Source of the DNA: an uncultured Eubacteriales bacterium | GTDB lineage: Bacteria > Bacillota > Clostridia > Christensenellales > CAG-138 | DNA: 64,000 nt | Assembly (NCBI GenBank): GCA_900540495.1 | Contig: UQGA01000003.1 | Coordinates: forward strand, 1-64,000 | Direction: 5' to 3' | In this document: positions 24,808-33,555 of the stretch, one piece after another | Layout of the letters: every line of letters starts with the position of its first letter | Numbering within the stretch: the stretch's first letter is position 1 | The notes under the pieces: generated by a model | The model's database searches: none | What the model saw: the letters and a program-made list of their open reading frames with translations, nothing else | What the model was told of the DNA's origin: nothing | Position numbers and translations under genes: made by a program

Positions 24808-26569
24808 TCTGCTCCCCTCCCTCGGTCAGTGCGCCGATCTGCGCGTTCATATCGGCAAGGATGGCATCATATTCGGCCTGTGCCTCGTCTTCCGGCACAT
24901 ACTTCAAGCGGCCAATGCGCTCGCGCACCGGCAACTGAATCAGGCGGTTGAACGATGCGTCGGCGCTAAGCGCATCGAGGCTCTTCTCATAGTTGAGAAG
25001 GATGGCTTTGAGCATCAGATACTGCTTGCGCGGCGAGGTGTAGGTGTCAACCTCGTGAAACGCGTTCTGATGCAGGTAGTCCTCGCGGATGGAACGGGTC
25101 GCCTCGAGCGTCATGCGATCCCGGTAGGAAAGCGCGTCGATGCCCACGAGACGGACGATTTCCTCCAGCTCGTTCTCTTTCTGGAGCAAATTCATCGTTT
25201 GCTGCACGAGATTGGACCACTCGGGCGAAACATTTTCGTTATACCAGCTCTCCAGCCGATCGAGGTAGAGCGAATAGGACTGCAGCCAGTCGATGGCCGG
25301 GAAATGGCGCGCATAGGCAAGTTTGCTGGACAGGCCCCAGTAAACCTTGACAATGCGGAGCGTGGCCTGCGAGACCGGTTCGGAAATGTCGCCGCCCGGC
25401 GGAGACACGGCCCCGATGGCGGATACCGCGCCGGTTCGGCCGTCGCTGCCAAGCGTCCGCACTACGCCCGCGCGTTCATAGAACTCGGCAAGGCGGCTCG
25501 ACAAGTATGCCGGATATCCTTCCTCGCCCGGCATCTCCTCGAGACGGCCGGACATCTCGCGCAGCGCCTCCGCCCAACGGGAGGTGGAGTCCGCCATGAT
25601 GGCGACCTTGTAGCCCATATCACGGAAATATTCCGCAATGGTGATGCCCGTGTAGATGGACGCCTCACGCGCGGCCACCGGCATGTCGGAGGTGTTGGCG
25701 ATGAGCACGGTACGCTTCATCAGGGAAAGGCCGGTACGCGGGTCCTTCAGCTCCGGGAACTCCATGAGCACGTCCGTCATCTCGTTGCCGCGTTCACCGC
25801 ACCCGACATAGACGATGATGTCGGCGTCCGCCCACTTGGCCAGCTGATGCTGAACGACCGTTTTGCCGCTTCCGAACGGGCCCGGTACGGCGGCAACGCC
25901 GCCCTTTGCGACCGGGAACAGCGTATCGATAACGCGCTGTCCGGTGATCATGGGTTCGGTTGGCGCAATTTTTTCCGCATAGGGGCGGCCACGGCGAACG
26001 GGCCAACGCTGCAACATTGGCAGCTCGATGGTCCTGCCATCCTGCTCCAACCGGGCGATCGGTTGCATGATGTTGGCCTCGCCCGCATGAATCCAGGTGA
26101 GCTTGCCGGAAACGCCCGGCGGAACCATCACCTTGTGCAGTACCGCTTCCGTTTCCTGCACGGTGCCGAGGACGTCGCCGCCGGTCAATTCGTCGCCCAC
26201 CTGAGCAACGGGCACGAAATCCCAAAGCCGCTCATGGTCAAGCGCATTAACCAAGATGCCGCGGGCGATGCGGTCGCCCGCCTGTTCGCGTATGATGTTC
26301 AACGGACGTTGAATGCCATCATAAATGGATTCGATCAGGCCGGGGGCCAATTCGACCGACAGCGGCGCGCCGGTTGACACGACCGGTTCGCCGGGCCCAA
26401 TGCCGCCCGTCTCCTCATAAACCTGAATGGATGCGCGGTCACCGCGCAGTTCAATGACCTCGCCGATCAAATGCTTTTCCGAAACGCGCACCACGTCGTA
26501 CATCTGTACATCAGCCATGCCGCCCGCCACGATGAGAGGTCCTGAAACCTTGATGATCGTACCTTGCAT
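24800..26569 (-). CDS. ntpA: V-type ATP synthase subunit A (catalytic)
   Basis: 589 residues; catalytic subunit of V1. P-loop GPFGSGKTVVQ, followed by YVGCGERGNEM and MADSTSRWAEALRE; the long insertion characteristic of A subunits is present between N-terminal barrel and P-loop. The open frame runs 64 codons upstream, but ATG 26569 (MQGTIIKVSGPLI) fits the family and clears ntpG by 16 bp. Confidence 0.97.
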   Translation of the reverse strand: MQGTIIKVSGPLIVAGGMADVQMYDVVRVSEKHLIGEVIELRGDRASIQVYEETGGIGPGEPVVSTGAPLSVELAPGLIESIYDGIQRPLNIIREQAGDRIARGILVNALDHERLWDFVPVAQVGDELTGGDVLGTVQETEAVLHKVMVPPGVSGKLTWIHAGEANIMQPIARLEQDGRTIELPMLQRWPVRRGRPYAEKIAPTEPMITGQRVIDTLFPVAKGGVAAVPGPFGSGKTVVQHQLAKWADADIIVYVGCGERGNEMTDVLMEFPELKDPRTGLSLMKRTVLIANTSDMPVAAREASIYTGITIAEYFRDMGYKVAIMADSTSRWAEALREMSGRLEEMPGEEGYPAYLSSRLAEFYERAGVVRTLGSDGRTGAVSAIGAVSPPGGDISEPVSQATLRIVKVYWGLSSKLAYARHFPAIDWLQSYSLYLDRLESWYNENVSPEWSNLVQQTMNLLQKENELEEIVRLVGIDALSYRDRMTLEATRSIREDYLHQNAFHEVDTYTSPRKQYLMLKAILLNYEKSLDALSADASFNRLIQLPVRERIGRLKYVPEDEAQAEYDAILADMNAQIGALTEGGEQNA

Positions 26570-26585
26570 AGTCTTCGCCCTTCCG

Positions 26586-26903
26586 TTAAGTATTGAATAA
26601 AATGTCAACGCCGACAGCCTTTTCCACGTTCTGCTTGAGCGTTTGCAGACCGATGCCCGTCGAGCCCTGATTGTCCGGGATCGGGATGATGGCCGGATAT
26701 GCAGCCGCGCTGTACTCCTGAACGGTTTCCGCACAGGCCGCATAAAGCTTTTCCGTAACAAAGATTACAGCATATCCCTCTCTTGCCAGGCGATGCATGC
26801 AGCGATTGGCACGCTCGCCATCCGTTTCATAAAACACGTCAAGGCCGACCGCCTGAAACAGCATGACGGAATCCTTGTCGCCAATGACGCCCATCTTAGC
26901 CAT
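26586..26903 (-). CDS. ntpG: V-type ATP synthase subunit F (NtpG)
   Basis: 105 residues; small rotor subunit on the central stalk. N-terminal MGVIGDKDSVMLFQAVGL is diagnostic, with IIPIPDNQGSTGIGL near the C-terminus. ATG 26903 overlaps the ntpC stop region; an ATG at 26894 is possible, and the frame extends further upstream without a family match. Confidence 0.94.
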   Translation of the reverse strand: MAKMGVIGDKDSVMLFQAVGLDVFYETDGERANRCMHRLAREGYAVIFVTEKLYAACAETVQEYSAAAYPAIIPIPDNQGSTGIGLQTLKQNVEKAVGVDILFNT

Positions 26904-27885
26904 AAAGCTCACACAACCTCTCTTGCATGACTGCATCGTCAAGCCCGTTGCGCTTGACCGTCACAATCATCCGAATTGCACGCGCCTCGCGGTCGCGCGC
27001 GAGCAGATAGCCGACGAGCCTGCGCACAGAGTCAATATCGTGCCGATAGGGGCGCACAAGCGAAAGCAGGTGGTTTTCCCGCGCCCGCTCCAGCGCACCT
27101 ATGCTGCCGGTTCGCTGCATGTCGGCAATGCCTGCCGCAAGGGCATCCCGGGCAGGGCTCGCCGACAATGCGCGTACCAGAGCGTCATCGGAAAGTTCAT
27201 ATGCCTGGAGCAGCACATCATGCTTGAGACCGCCCTCCGGGAGCAGCGCCTCACGCAGGTCGTCGCGTCCGGCGCCCATGGCGCGCAAGCGCAGCAACGT
27301 GATAACATTGTCAAAATCGCACAGCGCCGTAAAGTATGCGAGCGCAAACGCGTCCCGTCCCGCGCGAGCCGTTGCCAGTGCATGCGACAGGTATGCACGG
27401 TCGAGCGCGATGCTCACGCGTTGCGGTTCCACCTCGATGCGGAGCCGCTCTTCCAGCGCATCCATTGCCTGAGCGATCGAGGCCGGCAGAAAGCCATAGT
27501 CCTGCTCGGCGACCGCTGTTTTCAGCCTGGCAGGATCAAACAACCCGCCGGAAAGCAGCGGCGTCTCCGCTTGATCGAGCAGGCGCGCTTTGACAAGCAG
27601 TTTCAGGTTGTGAATGTCCGTCTCCAACAGAAACAGATCGGTGAGCTCCGGCTCGGGCGAGATCTCGCGGATGCTGCGCGCTGCCTCGGCGCGCACGTTA
27701 TCGATCAGGCGCTCACAATCGGCTGCCGTAGCATCCGGAACGCCGCCGTAACGCGCATCAAGCAGGATGCGCATGGCATCCTCCAGGCTGCCGTCCGCCA
27801 TCCGCTTGACGGTCTTGGCGTCGAACAAGCCGTTCTCCAGCGCGCTGACTCGTGCGCAGGCATATGCGTAGCTTGGCTGTTGCAT
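26896..27885 (-). CDS. ntpC: V-type ATP synthase subunit C (rotor-V0 socket)
   Basis: About 329 residues; funnel-shaped subunit (d/AC39 family) that links the central stalk to the proteolipid ring. Divergent sequence but the family pattern of repeated helical bundles, with NLKLLVKARLL and a C-terminal LVGYLLARDREARAIRMI, is clear, and position between ntpE and ntpG confirms it. ATG 27885 has GGGAGGG 6 nt before it; an ATG at 27900 overlaps the ntpE stop. Confidence 0.9.
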   Translation of the reverse strand: MQQPSYAYACARVSALENGLFDAKTVKRMADGSLEDAMRILLDARYGGVPDATAADCERLIDNVRAEAARSIREISPEPELTDLFLLETDIHNLKLLVKARLLDQAETPLLSGGLFDPARLKTAVAEQDYGFLPASIAQAMDALEERLRIEVEPQRVSIALDRAYLSHALATARAGRDAFALAYFTALCDFDNVITLLRLRAMGAGRDDLREALLPEGGLKHDVLLQAYELSDDALVRALSASPARDALAAGIADMQRTGSIGALERARENHLLSLVRPYRHDIDSVRRLVGYLLARDREARAIRMIVTVKRNGLDDAVMQERLCELYG

Positions 27886-27899
27886 ACGCGTCCCTCCCA

Positions 27900-28481
27900 T
27901 CAGCCGAACAGCAGCTCGGCTACATTCGTTTCCTCGTTATCGCGCAACTGGCCCAGAATTGCGCGGAAGGAGCAGTCCTTTTCATAGCTGCGACCGACAA
28001 GCAGGAATCCTCCGTCGATCGGAGCATCCTCCTCCGAGAGATGCAGGCCGGATACCGACAGCTCACCGAGCATGGCGGCAATCGCCGCACGATCAGCCCT
28101 TGCGGGGATAACCGTTTCCTCGCCGGCAGCCTCAGCCTCCAGCAGACGGCGGCAGATCGCGCCGCGTGCGGCCGTATCCAGTGCGCACAGCCCATCATAG
28201 GCACGCACAAATGCTTCGTCGATGACCAGGCGCTTCTTCTGTAAAGTCGCCTTGCGCGCATCGAGCGACGCACGCGTCCTGCTGCCGTCGATCAACGCGG
28301 CGGCCGCAGCCTCCCGCTTGGCCGCGCAGTCGGCGGAGTATGCCTCCATGCGCGCCGCAGCCTCCTGCCGGAGCGCTTCGGCGCCGACCTTCGCATCCTG
28401 CAGAACGCGATCGGCATCCGCACGGGCGTCGCCCAGTATGCGTTCCGCCAGTTTGTTGGCGCCGTTCATGTTCGCTTCCAT
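27900..28481 (-). CDS. ntpE: V-type ATP synthase subunit E (peripheral stalk)
   Basis: About 193 residues. N-terminal half is an Ala/Glu/Arg-rich coiled coil (ILGDARADADRVLQDAK), C-terminal half a globular domain typical of subunit E. It pairs with NtpF to form the peripheral stalks. ATG 28481 follows GGGGG by 8 nt; a TTG at 28502 and an ATG at 28469 are alternatives. Confidence 0.9.
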   Translation of the reverse strand: MEANMNGANKLAERILGDARADADRVLQDAKVGAEALRQEAAARMEAYSADCAAKREAAAAALIDGSRTRASLDARKATLQKKRLVIDEAFVRAYDGLCALDTAARGAICRRLLEAEAAGEETVIPARADRAAIAAMLGELSVSGLHLSEEDAPIDGGFLLVGRSYEKDCSFRAILGQLRDNEETNVAELLFG

Positions 28482-28502
28482 CGCGCGCACCCCCGTCCCC
28501 AA

Positions 28503-28979
28503 TCAGACGGCAACGCCATTGACAAGCAGGAACGAGATGAGCAGCGCGAGCACCGCATACGTCTCGACCATGACGGTCATCAACATGCCCTTGCCGGACT
28601 CTTCCGGCTTCTTGGCGATCATATTGATCGCCGCACACGCCGTATTCCCCTGCGCAATGGCGGAGAGCAGGCCGCCGAACGCGATCGGAATGGCGGCAAA
28701 GAACAGGTTCAGCCCGGCCGTCGCCGTGATGTCAGCTCCACCGCCGAGCAGCCCGGCCTTGGTCGCAATGACGAATGCGATCAGCAGGCCGTAGATACCC
28801 TGCGTACCCGGCAGAAGCTGCAACAGCAGGCAGGAGCCGAAACGATCCGGGTCTTCCGAGCAAACGCCGGCGCTAGCCTGGCCAGCCTTGCCGACGCCAA
28901 GCGCGCTGCCGATGCCCGCCAGGACCGCTGCCATTGCCGCGCCAGCTGCTGCAAAAAGAATACCCCAATTGAGTTCCAT
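28503..28979 (-). CDS. ntpK: V-type ATP synthase proteolipid subunit K, Na+ type
   Basis: 158 residues, four membrane helices as two fused hairpins. The second hairpin carries the ion-binding carboxylate Glu139 in MVETYAVLALL. Further residues known as Na+ ligands in the Enterococcus hirae ring are present at matching places: LPGTQG (Thr59, Gln60) and IAQG (Gln110). The first hairpin lacks a carboxylate, as in V-type duplicated proteolipids. Na+ specificity is inference from these residues. Confidence 0.95.
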   Translation of the reverse strand: MELNWGILFAAAGAAMAAVLAGIGSALGVGKAGQASAGVCSEDPDRFGSCLLLQLLPGTQGIYGLLIAFVIATKAGLLGGGADITATAGLNLFFAAIPIAFGGLLSAIAQGNTACAAINMIAKKPEESGKGMLMTVMVETYAVLALLISFLLVNGVAV

Positions 28980-29009
28980 GTGTGTGTCCTCCTTGAAATG
29001 GTAATGGTG

Positions 29010-30935
29010 TTATGGTTCCGTAATCTGTACGTGTTTTGTGCGATAACCGAGCGGGCGGAACGCTCTGCCGCCAGCCTCGTAGAACTTCCCGTAAAACTCA
29101 ACGTATTGAAGCCTTGCGCAATGTACGAACGCGCCGAGCGTATTGATCGCAAGGTTGAACAGATGCAGCGCAACCAACAGTGCGCAGGCAATGAGTACGC
29201 CGAGAATTTTCAGGATGATGTTTGGCGAGCCCATCAGCATGGCGCAGATGTCATTGAAGACCGACGCAATGACGCCGGTAGCAATGCCCAGCGCGAACAG
29301 GCGCGCATAGGAAAGGATATCCGACAGCACGCTCGAGATATTATACAGCTCGCCAAGGCCGGAGATCGTCCGCTTCAACGGATTGCGTTTGCCGCGGCCC
29401 TTGAACAGCAGAATTAGCAGTGCGCCGAGTGCGGCCAGGACGAGGCCGGGATAGTACAGGAAGTCAAGCCCGATCATCGGACCGCCGAGCCACGCCAGCA
29501 GACCCACGATGATGAAAATCCAGGAGAGCGTGTCGAACACGGCCCCCTGCCAATCGCCCTGCGCAAAGGACTCCTTGACGCGCAGCCCGTAGCCGAACAG
29601 AATATGCACCACGCCAAGGCCGAAACAGAGAATCAGCATCCCAATCGGATCGGTCATCGGATCGAGGATGAGCGGGAACACATTCTGCGTGCCGAACAGC
29701 ACGTCAAAATCAAGCCCGAAAAACGTGCCGACCAGCACGCCCCATACCACGGTGGAAATGCCGCCCCAGAACAACACGCGAGCAAGGCCGCCCATCATGC
29801 CGCCCGTGGGCTTTTTCAGCTTCAGGAACAGCGCGCAGCCAATGGTGAGCAACAAACCGTAGCCGGAGTCGCTCAACATCATGCCGAACAGAATAATATA
29901 GGGGACGGCCATGTAAGGCGTCGGATCCATGCCGCGCGGGTCCGGACGGGAATACAGATCCGTGACGACCTCAAACGGCGTGACGAAACGATTGTTTTTG
30001 ACCACCGAAGGCGGCACTTCGTCCTCCGCGGGTTCACGGATAAACAAGCAATATGCATCGGTAATGCCGGAGACGGCCTGCTCCACATCGGCGATGCGGT
30101 TTTCCGGCACCCAGCCTTCCAGCTCAAACGTGGCCGCCGATCGTGCCAGCTCCGCTGCAGCGAACGCCCGGTCCCGCTCAATCACGGCCGCATCATAGGC
30201 TCCTCCAAGCAGCTCGCCATAGGAGCCCTTCTCGGCCAACTGCGCTTCCAGCGCTGCGAGCTGCTTCTCAAGGGATTCGTTCTCCGCAAGGAGCGCGCTG
30301 CGCGCCTCAGCAGGCGTTCCGGAGAGCTTCGGGAAAGCCACGTCCGTCCAGGAGAGATTCTTCAGGAAAGAGGCCACGGCTTTTGCATCGTCCGGGCGGC
30401 AGGCAACGAGCACGGGCATGTTCGCCCCATCGCCAAAGGCCTGATATTCCACCGCTTCGCCAAGCTCAGCAAGGCGCGCATAATCGGCAGCGGCCAGCAT
30501 GCCGGTGAAATACCGGACGGATTTGGCATTGCGGTAGGACTGCATATCGGCCGGGAAGGCAAGCCATGGTTCCAGCAGTTCCAGCATGCCGAGATTTTTG
30601 TCGATCTTCGCGCGCGTGCCGGAAATCTCCCGTTGCAGGGCCTCGATCTCCTCGCTGTACTGCATGGCGGTCGGCAACGTGTCGACAATCTTTCCTACAG
30701 AGGTCCCCGGCAGTGGGGAGAGCATGCTGCGTTTGGCAGCAAAGGGACGGACGGCGGCCATGGCTGCCGAAAGCCGCTGCACGCGTGCCTCCGCCTCATC
30801 CAGCGCATTCGCCGGCCCCGTTGCTTCCCCGTCCGGAATGACCTCGACCGCATTCAGACGCTGCAGCGCCTTCAAAATGTCCGCCTCGTCCGACTTGTGC
30901 GCCACAAGCGACAGGCGTTTTACCGGAATAATCAT
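29010..30935 (-). CDS. ntpI: V-type ATP synthase subunit I
   Basis: 641 residues; membrane stator subunit forming the ion half-channels. N-terminal soluble coiled-coil region (about 1-330), C-terminal domain with about eight membrane helices; typical segments PTPYMAVPYIILFGMMLSDSGYG (quoted in part: FGMMLSDSGYGLL) and SYARLFALGIATG, plus LGAFVHCARLQYVEFYGKFY (in part HCARLQYVEF). Its ATG overlaps the ntpF stop. Confidence 0.96.
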   Translation of the reverse strand: MIIPVKRLSLVAHKSDEADILKALQRLNAVEVIPDGEATGPANALDEAEARVQRLSAAMAAVRPFAAKRSMLSPLPGTSVGKIVDTLPTAMQYSEEIEALQREISGTRAKIDKNLGMLELLEPWLAFPADMQSYRNAKSVRYFTGMLAAADYARLAELGEAVEYQAFGDGANMPVLVACRPDDAKAVASFLKNLSWTDVAFPKLSGTPAEARSALLAENESLEKQLAALEAQLAEKGSYGELLGGAYDAAVIERDRAFAAAELARSAATFELEGWVPENRIADVEQAVSGITDAYCLFIREPAEDEVPPSVVKNNRFVTPFEVVTDLYSRPDPRGMDPTPYMAVPYIILFGMMLSDSGYGLLLTIGCALFLKLKKPTGGMMGGLARVLFWGGISTVVWGVLVGTFFGLDFDVLFGTQNVFPLILDPMTDPIGMLILCFGLGVVHILFGYGLRVKESFAQGDWQGAVFDTLSWIFIIVGLLAWLGGPMIGLDFLYYPGLVLAALGALLILLFKGRGKRNPLKRTISGLGELYNISSVLSDILSYARLFALGIATGVIASVFNDICAMLMGSPNIILKILGVLIACALLVALHLFNLAINTLGAFVHCARLQYVEFYGKFYEAGGRAFRPLGYRTKHVQITEP

Positions 30936-31246
30936 GCGATCTCCTGCACTTTCTCAAGCAGATAGGCAGCGGCTTTGTCGAGTCGCGCGCGCGCTTCGGC
31001 GCACTGTGCGTCGGCCGCCTCGCCAAGTTCACGAAGCATGGCCTCAGATTCCTGCCTGCCAACCGCTTCCGCCTCGTCAAGGCGCGCACGCGTCAGATCG
31101 CGTTCGCGCTGTTCCAGTGCGTCCTGCTCTTCTGCGAGCGCTGTTCTGGTCGACTGCAACAGATCCCGCGCTTCGGCGGCAGCCGATTGACGGATTGTGT
31201 CAGCCTGTGTTTCCGCATTTGCGATCTCATTGATGATTGAGCGCAT
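30932..31246 (-). CDS. ntpF: V-type ATP synthase peripheral stalk subunit (NtpF / G-H type)
   Basis: 104 residues, almost entirely charged helix (Ala, Glu, Arg rich), as expected for the stalk partner of subunit E. First gene of the operon, with GGAGG before the ATG and an ATGA overlap into ntpI. Identification rests on composition plus its position in the F-I-K-E-C-G-A-B-D order. Confidence 0.85.
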   Translation of the reverse strand: MRSIINEIANAETQADTIRQSAAAEARDLLQSTRTALAEEQDALEQRERDLTRARLDEAEAVGRQESEAMLRELGEAADAQCAEARARLDKAAAYLLEKVQEIA

Positions 31247-31346
31247 TGCATTACCTCCGTGCCATCAATACTTGCTGATTAAAGTGACGTTGAAACTATG
31301 CAATCTTTTCCGCGGCAAACGATTCGAGGCGCGCCGACATGCTTGT

Positions 31347-31375
31347 ATAATAATTGAAAACCCCGCAGGGGTAAA
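31347..31375 (-). promoter_or_regulatory. Possible V-ATPase operon promoter and upp terminator
   Basis: Minus strand: a 5-bp GC hairpin (31360-31364 with 31368-31372) followed by TTTTC could end upp. Embedded in the same bases is a promoter-like pair, TTTACC (31370-31375), 17 bp, TATTAT (31347-31352), about 100 bp before ntpF. Both calls are weak individually. Confidence 0.45.
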
Positions 31376-31378
31376 AAC

Positions 31379-32014
31379 TTATTTCGTACCAAACAACCGG
31401 TCGCCGGCGTCGCCAAGGCCGGGGACAATATAACCATGGTCGTTCAGGCGCTCATCGACATTAGCAACATAGATGTCGACATCGGGGTGTGCGTCCTGCA
31501 TCGCTTTCACGCCTTCCGGCGCAGCGATGAGGCATACGAGCCGGGCGCTCTTGGCCTTGGCATCCTTTACGATGCGGGCGGCCTCAATAGCGGAATTGCC
31601 GGTGGCCAGCATGGGATCGACAATGATAACGTCACGCTCCTCCACATCCGGCGGTAGTTTACAATAGTAAGAAGTGGGCATAAGCGTATCGGGATTCCGA
31701 TAAAGACCGATATGACCCATTTTTGCGTTCGGCAAAAGATTCATCATGCCGTCCGCCATGCCGAGGCCCGCGCGCAAAATCGGCACGACCGCGAGTTTCT
31801 CATTTGCAAGAACACGCGCAGTCGCCCTGCAAACGGGGGTTTGAATTTCAATCTCTTTGAGCTCCAGATTTCTGGTGACCTCGTATGCCATCAACATGGC
31901 GAGCTCGGTAACGAGTTCCCGGAAGGCCTTGGCTCCCGTTTCCTTATCGCGCAACATGGACAACTTGTGCTGTACGAGCGGATGGTCAATTACAATCAGA
32001 TTAGACAAGGGCAT
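31379..32014 (-). CDS. upp: Uracil phosphoribosyltransferase
   Basis: 211 residues; salvages uracil to UMP with PRPP. PRPP loop VIIVDPMLATGNSAIEA and the C-terminal GDAGDRLFGTK are family-typical; N-terminal IVIDHPLVQHKLSMLRDK. It overlaps rpiB by 14 bp and is the last gene of the DUF1385-to-upp operon. Confidence 0.97.
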   Translation of the reverse strand: MPLSNLIVIDHPLVQHKLSMLRDKETGAKAFRELVTELAMLMAYEVTRNLELKEIEIQTPVCRATARVLANEKLAVVPILRAGLGMADGMMNLLPNAKMGHIGLYRNPDTLMPTSYYCKLPPDVEERDVIIVDPMLATGNSAIEAARIVKDAKAKSARLVCLIAAPEGVKAMQDAHPDVDIYVANVDERLNDHGYIVPGLGDAGDRLFGTK

Positions 32015-32495
32015 CCTCCTTTATCCGTTTCTCATATTCGGTAATCTTGTTGACGCGGCGTTTATGCCGCTCCAGTCCAGGGCGATCACCCTCAAAGGAG
32101 GTGTCGAGCCAGGTTTCAACAATTCGATCGGTCTGCTCGTCGGTAAGCGAATGGGCGCTGAGGGCGAGGACGTTTGCATCGTTGTGCCGCCTAGTCATCT
32201 CCGCAGAATACGTATCGAGGCAAAGCGAACAACGAATGCCGTTGACCTTGTTTGCGGCAATACACATGCCAATTCCCGTCGTGCAGATCAAAATACCACG
32301 ATCAAAGCGGCCGTCCGACACGGATTCGGCCACGGGGAACGCAATGTCGGGATAATCGTAGCCGTTTTTGGAATCATGGCAACCAAAATCACACACCGCG
32401 TAGTTGCGCTCCTTGAGCCACTGCACGATGTGTTCCTTGCGTTCGAATCCACCGTGGTCGCTGCCGACGGCGATCCTATACATTTCGTTGCGCAT
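32001..32495 (-). CDS. rpiB: Ribose-5-phosphate isomerase B
   Basis: 164 residues; interconverts ribose 5-phosphate and ribulose 5-phosphate. GSDHGGFERK near the N-terminus and CTTGIGMCIAANK (catalytic Cys and anion hole) are visible. ATG 32495 has GGGAG 9 nt upstream; an internal ATG at 32483 has none. Its product is the PRPP precursor used by the downstream upp. Confidence 0.94.
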   Translation of the reverse strand: MRNEMYRIAVGSDHGGFERKEHIVQWLKERNYAVCDFGCHDSKNGYDYPDIAFPVAESVSDGRFDRGILICTTGIGMCIAANKVNGIRCSLCLDTYSAEMTRRHNDANVLALSAHSLTDEQTDRIVETWLDTSFEGDRPGLERHKRRVNKITEYEKRIKEDALV

Positions 32496-32511
32496 GCTTT
32501 TCGTACTCCCG

Positions 32512-33552
32512 TTATACCCTAACAACGTGGAACCCTGCCGCACGCAGCAGGCGATTCATATAGGCAAGACCAGCCTCTTCGATGGAAACCCCCTCTGCCA
32601 GGATACAGTCTGCGCGCTCCCCCATCTCGCGCAGGGCGGAAAAAAGATTGGCACAAAGGGTCTCCGGATGATCCCTGTCACCCAGTATAACACACTTTTT
32701 GCCATAATAAAAGTGTTTTGTTTGTTCAGTTGCTGCAATTTCACATTTTTTTTCTTGCAAAATTTGCGCGGTATAAAGCTCGCAGATCTTTTTGGCTACG
32801 GCGCGCGGCTCCCCGGTGACGACGATGACGTCCGCGTCAGGGGCATAGTGACGGTATTTCATGCCGGGCGATGCGGCGACTTCGCCTTTCGCAAGCGGGG
32901 AAAGCAGGCTCTGCGCCGTGCGAACGTCCCCAATAACGGCGGCGAGCATTTCGCGCGTGACGGCGCCCGGGCGCAGGATGGTCGGAGCGCCGACGAGGGA
33001 GACAACCGTGGACTCCACGCCATAACGGCAGGGGCCGCCGTCGAGTATGAGCGGGATGCGACCATTCATGTCCGCAAGCACATGCTGCGCGCACGTAGGG
33101 CTTGGACGGCCGGACAGGTTGGCGGAAGGCGCCGCGATGGGTACGCCGGATTTCTGAATCAGCATGCGCGCCGTAGGGTTGGCAGGCATCCGCACGGCTA
33201 CGGTATCAAGCCCGCCCGTCACCTCGTCCGGCACAATGTCGCTTCTCTCTGCGATCAGCGTCAGCGGACCCGGCCAAAAGGTATCCATCAGTTGCTGCGC
33301 GAGGCGCGGGATGCGCTTCCAGAGGCGGCGCACGTCGCTTTTCCTTGCCACATGGAGAATGGACGGATTATCCGTCGGGCGGCCTTTCGCCTCGTAAATG
33401 CCGCGCACCGCGGTTGCGTTCAATCCGTTTGCGCCAAGCCCATACACCGTTTCCGTGGGAAACGCGACGAGCCCGCCGGAGCGGATGATCTCTGCCCCGC
33501 GGTTCGTGCCCGCCTCCGGTTGCGATATGGTTGAAATGATGTCCGTAACCAT
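32512..33552 (-). CDS. tsaC: L-threonylcarbamoyladenylate synthase (Sua5/YwlC type)
   Basis: 346 residues: N-terminal YrdC/TsaC catalytic domain (SGGLVAFPTETVYGLGANGLN region and KGRPTDNP), followed by a C-terminal Sua5 domain. It makes the threonylcarbamoyl-AMP donor for t6A37 modification of ANN-decoding tRNAs. The two-domain form is the Bacillus YwlC type; the sequence between (YRHYAPDADV) is the typical linker. It lies between prfA and rpiB as in many Firmicutes. Confidence 0.95.
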   Translation of the reverse strand: MVTDIISTISQPEAGTNRGAEIIRSGGLVAFPTETVYGLGANGLNATAVRGIYEAKGRPTDNPSILHVARKSDVRRLWKRIPRLAQQLMDTFWPGPLTLIAERSDIVPDEVTGGLDTVAVRMPANPTARMLIQKSGVPIAAPSANLSGRPSPTCAQHVLADMNGRIPLILDGGPCRYGVESTVVSLVGAPTILRPGAVTREMLAAVIGDVRTAQSLLSPLAKGEVAASPGMKYRHYAPDADVIVVTGEPRAVAKKICELYTAQILQEKKCEIAATEQTKHFYYGKKCVILGDRDHPETLCANLFSALREMGERADCILAEGVSIEEAGLAYMNRLLRAAGFHVVRV

Positions 33553-33555
33553 ACG

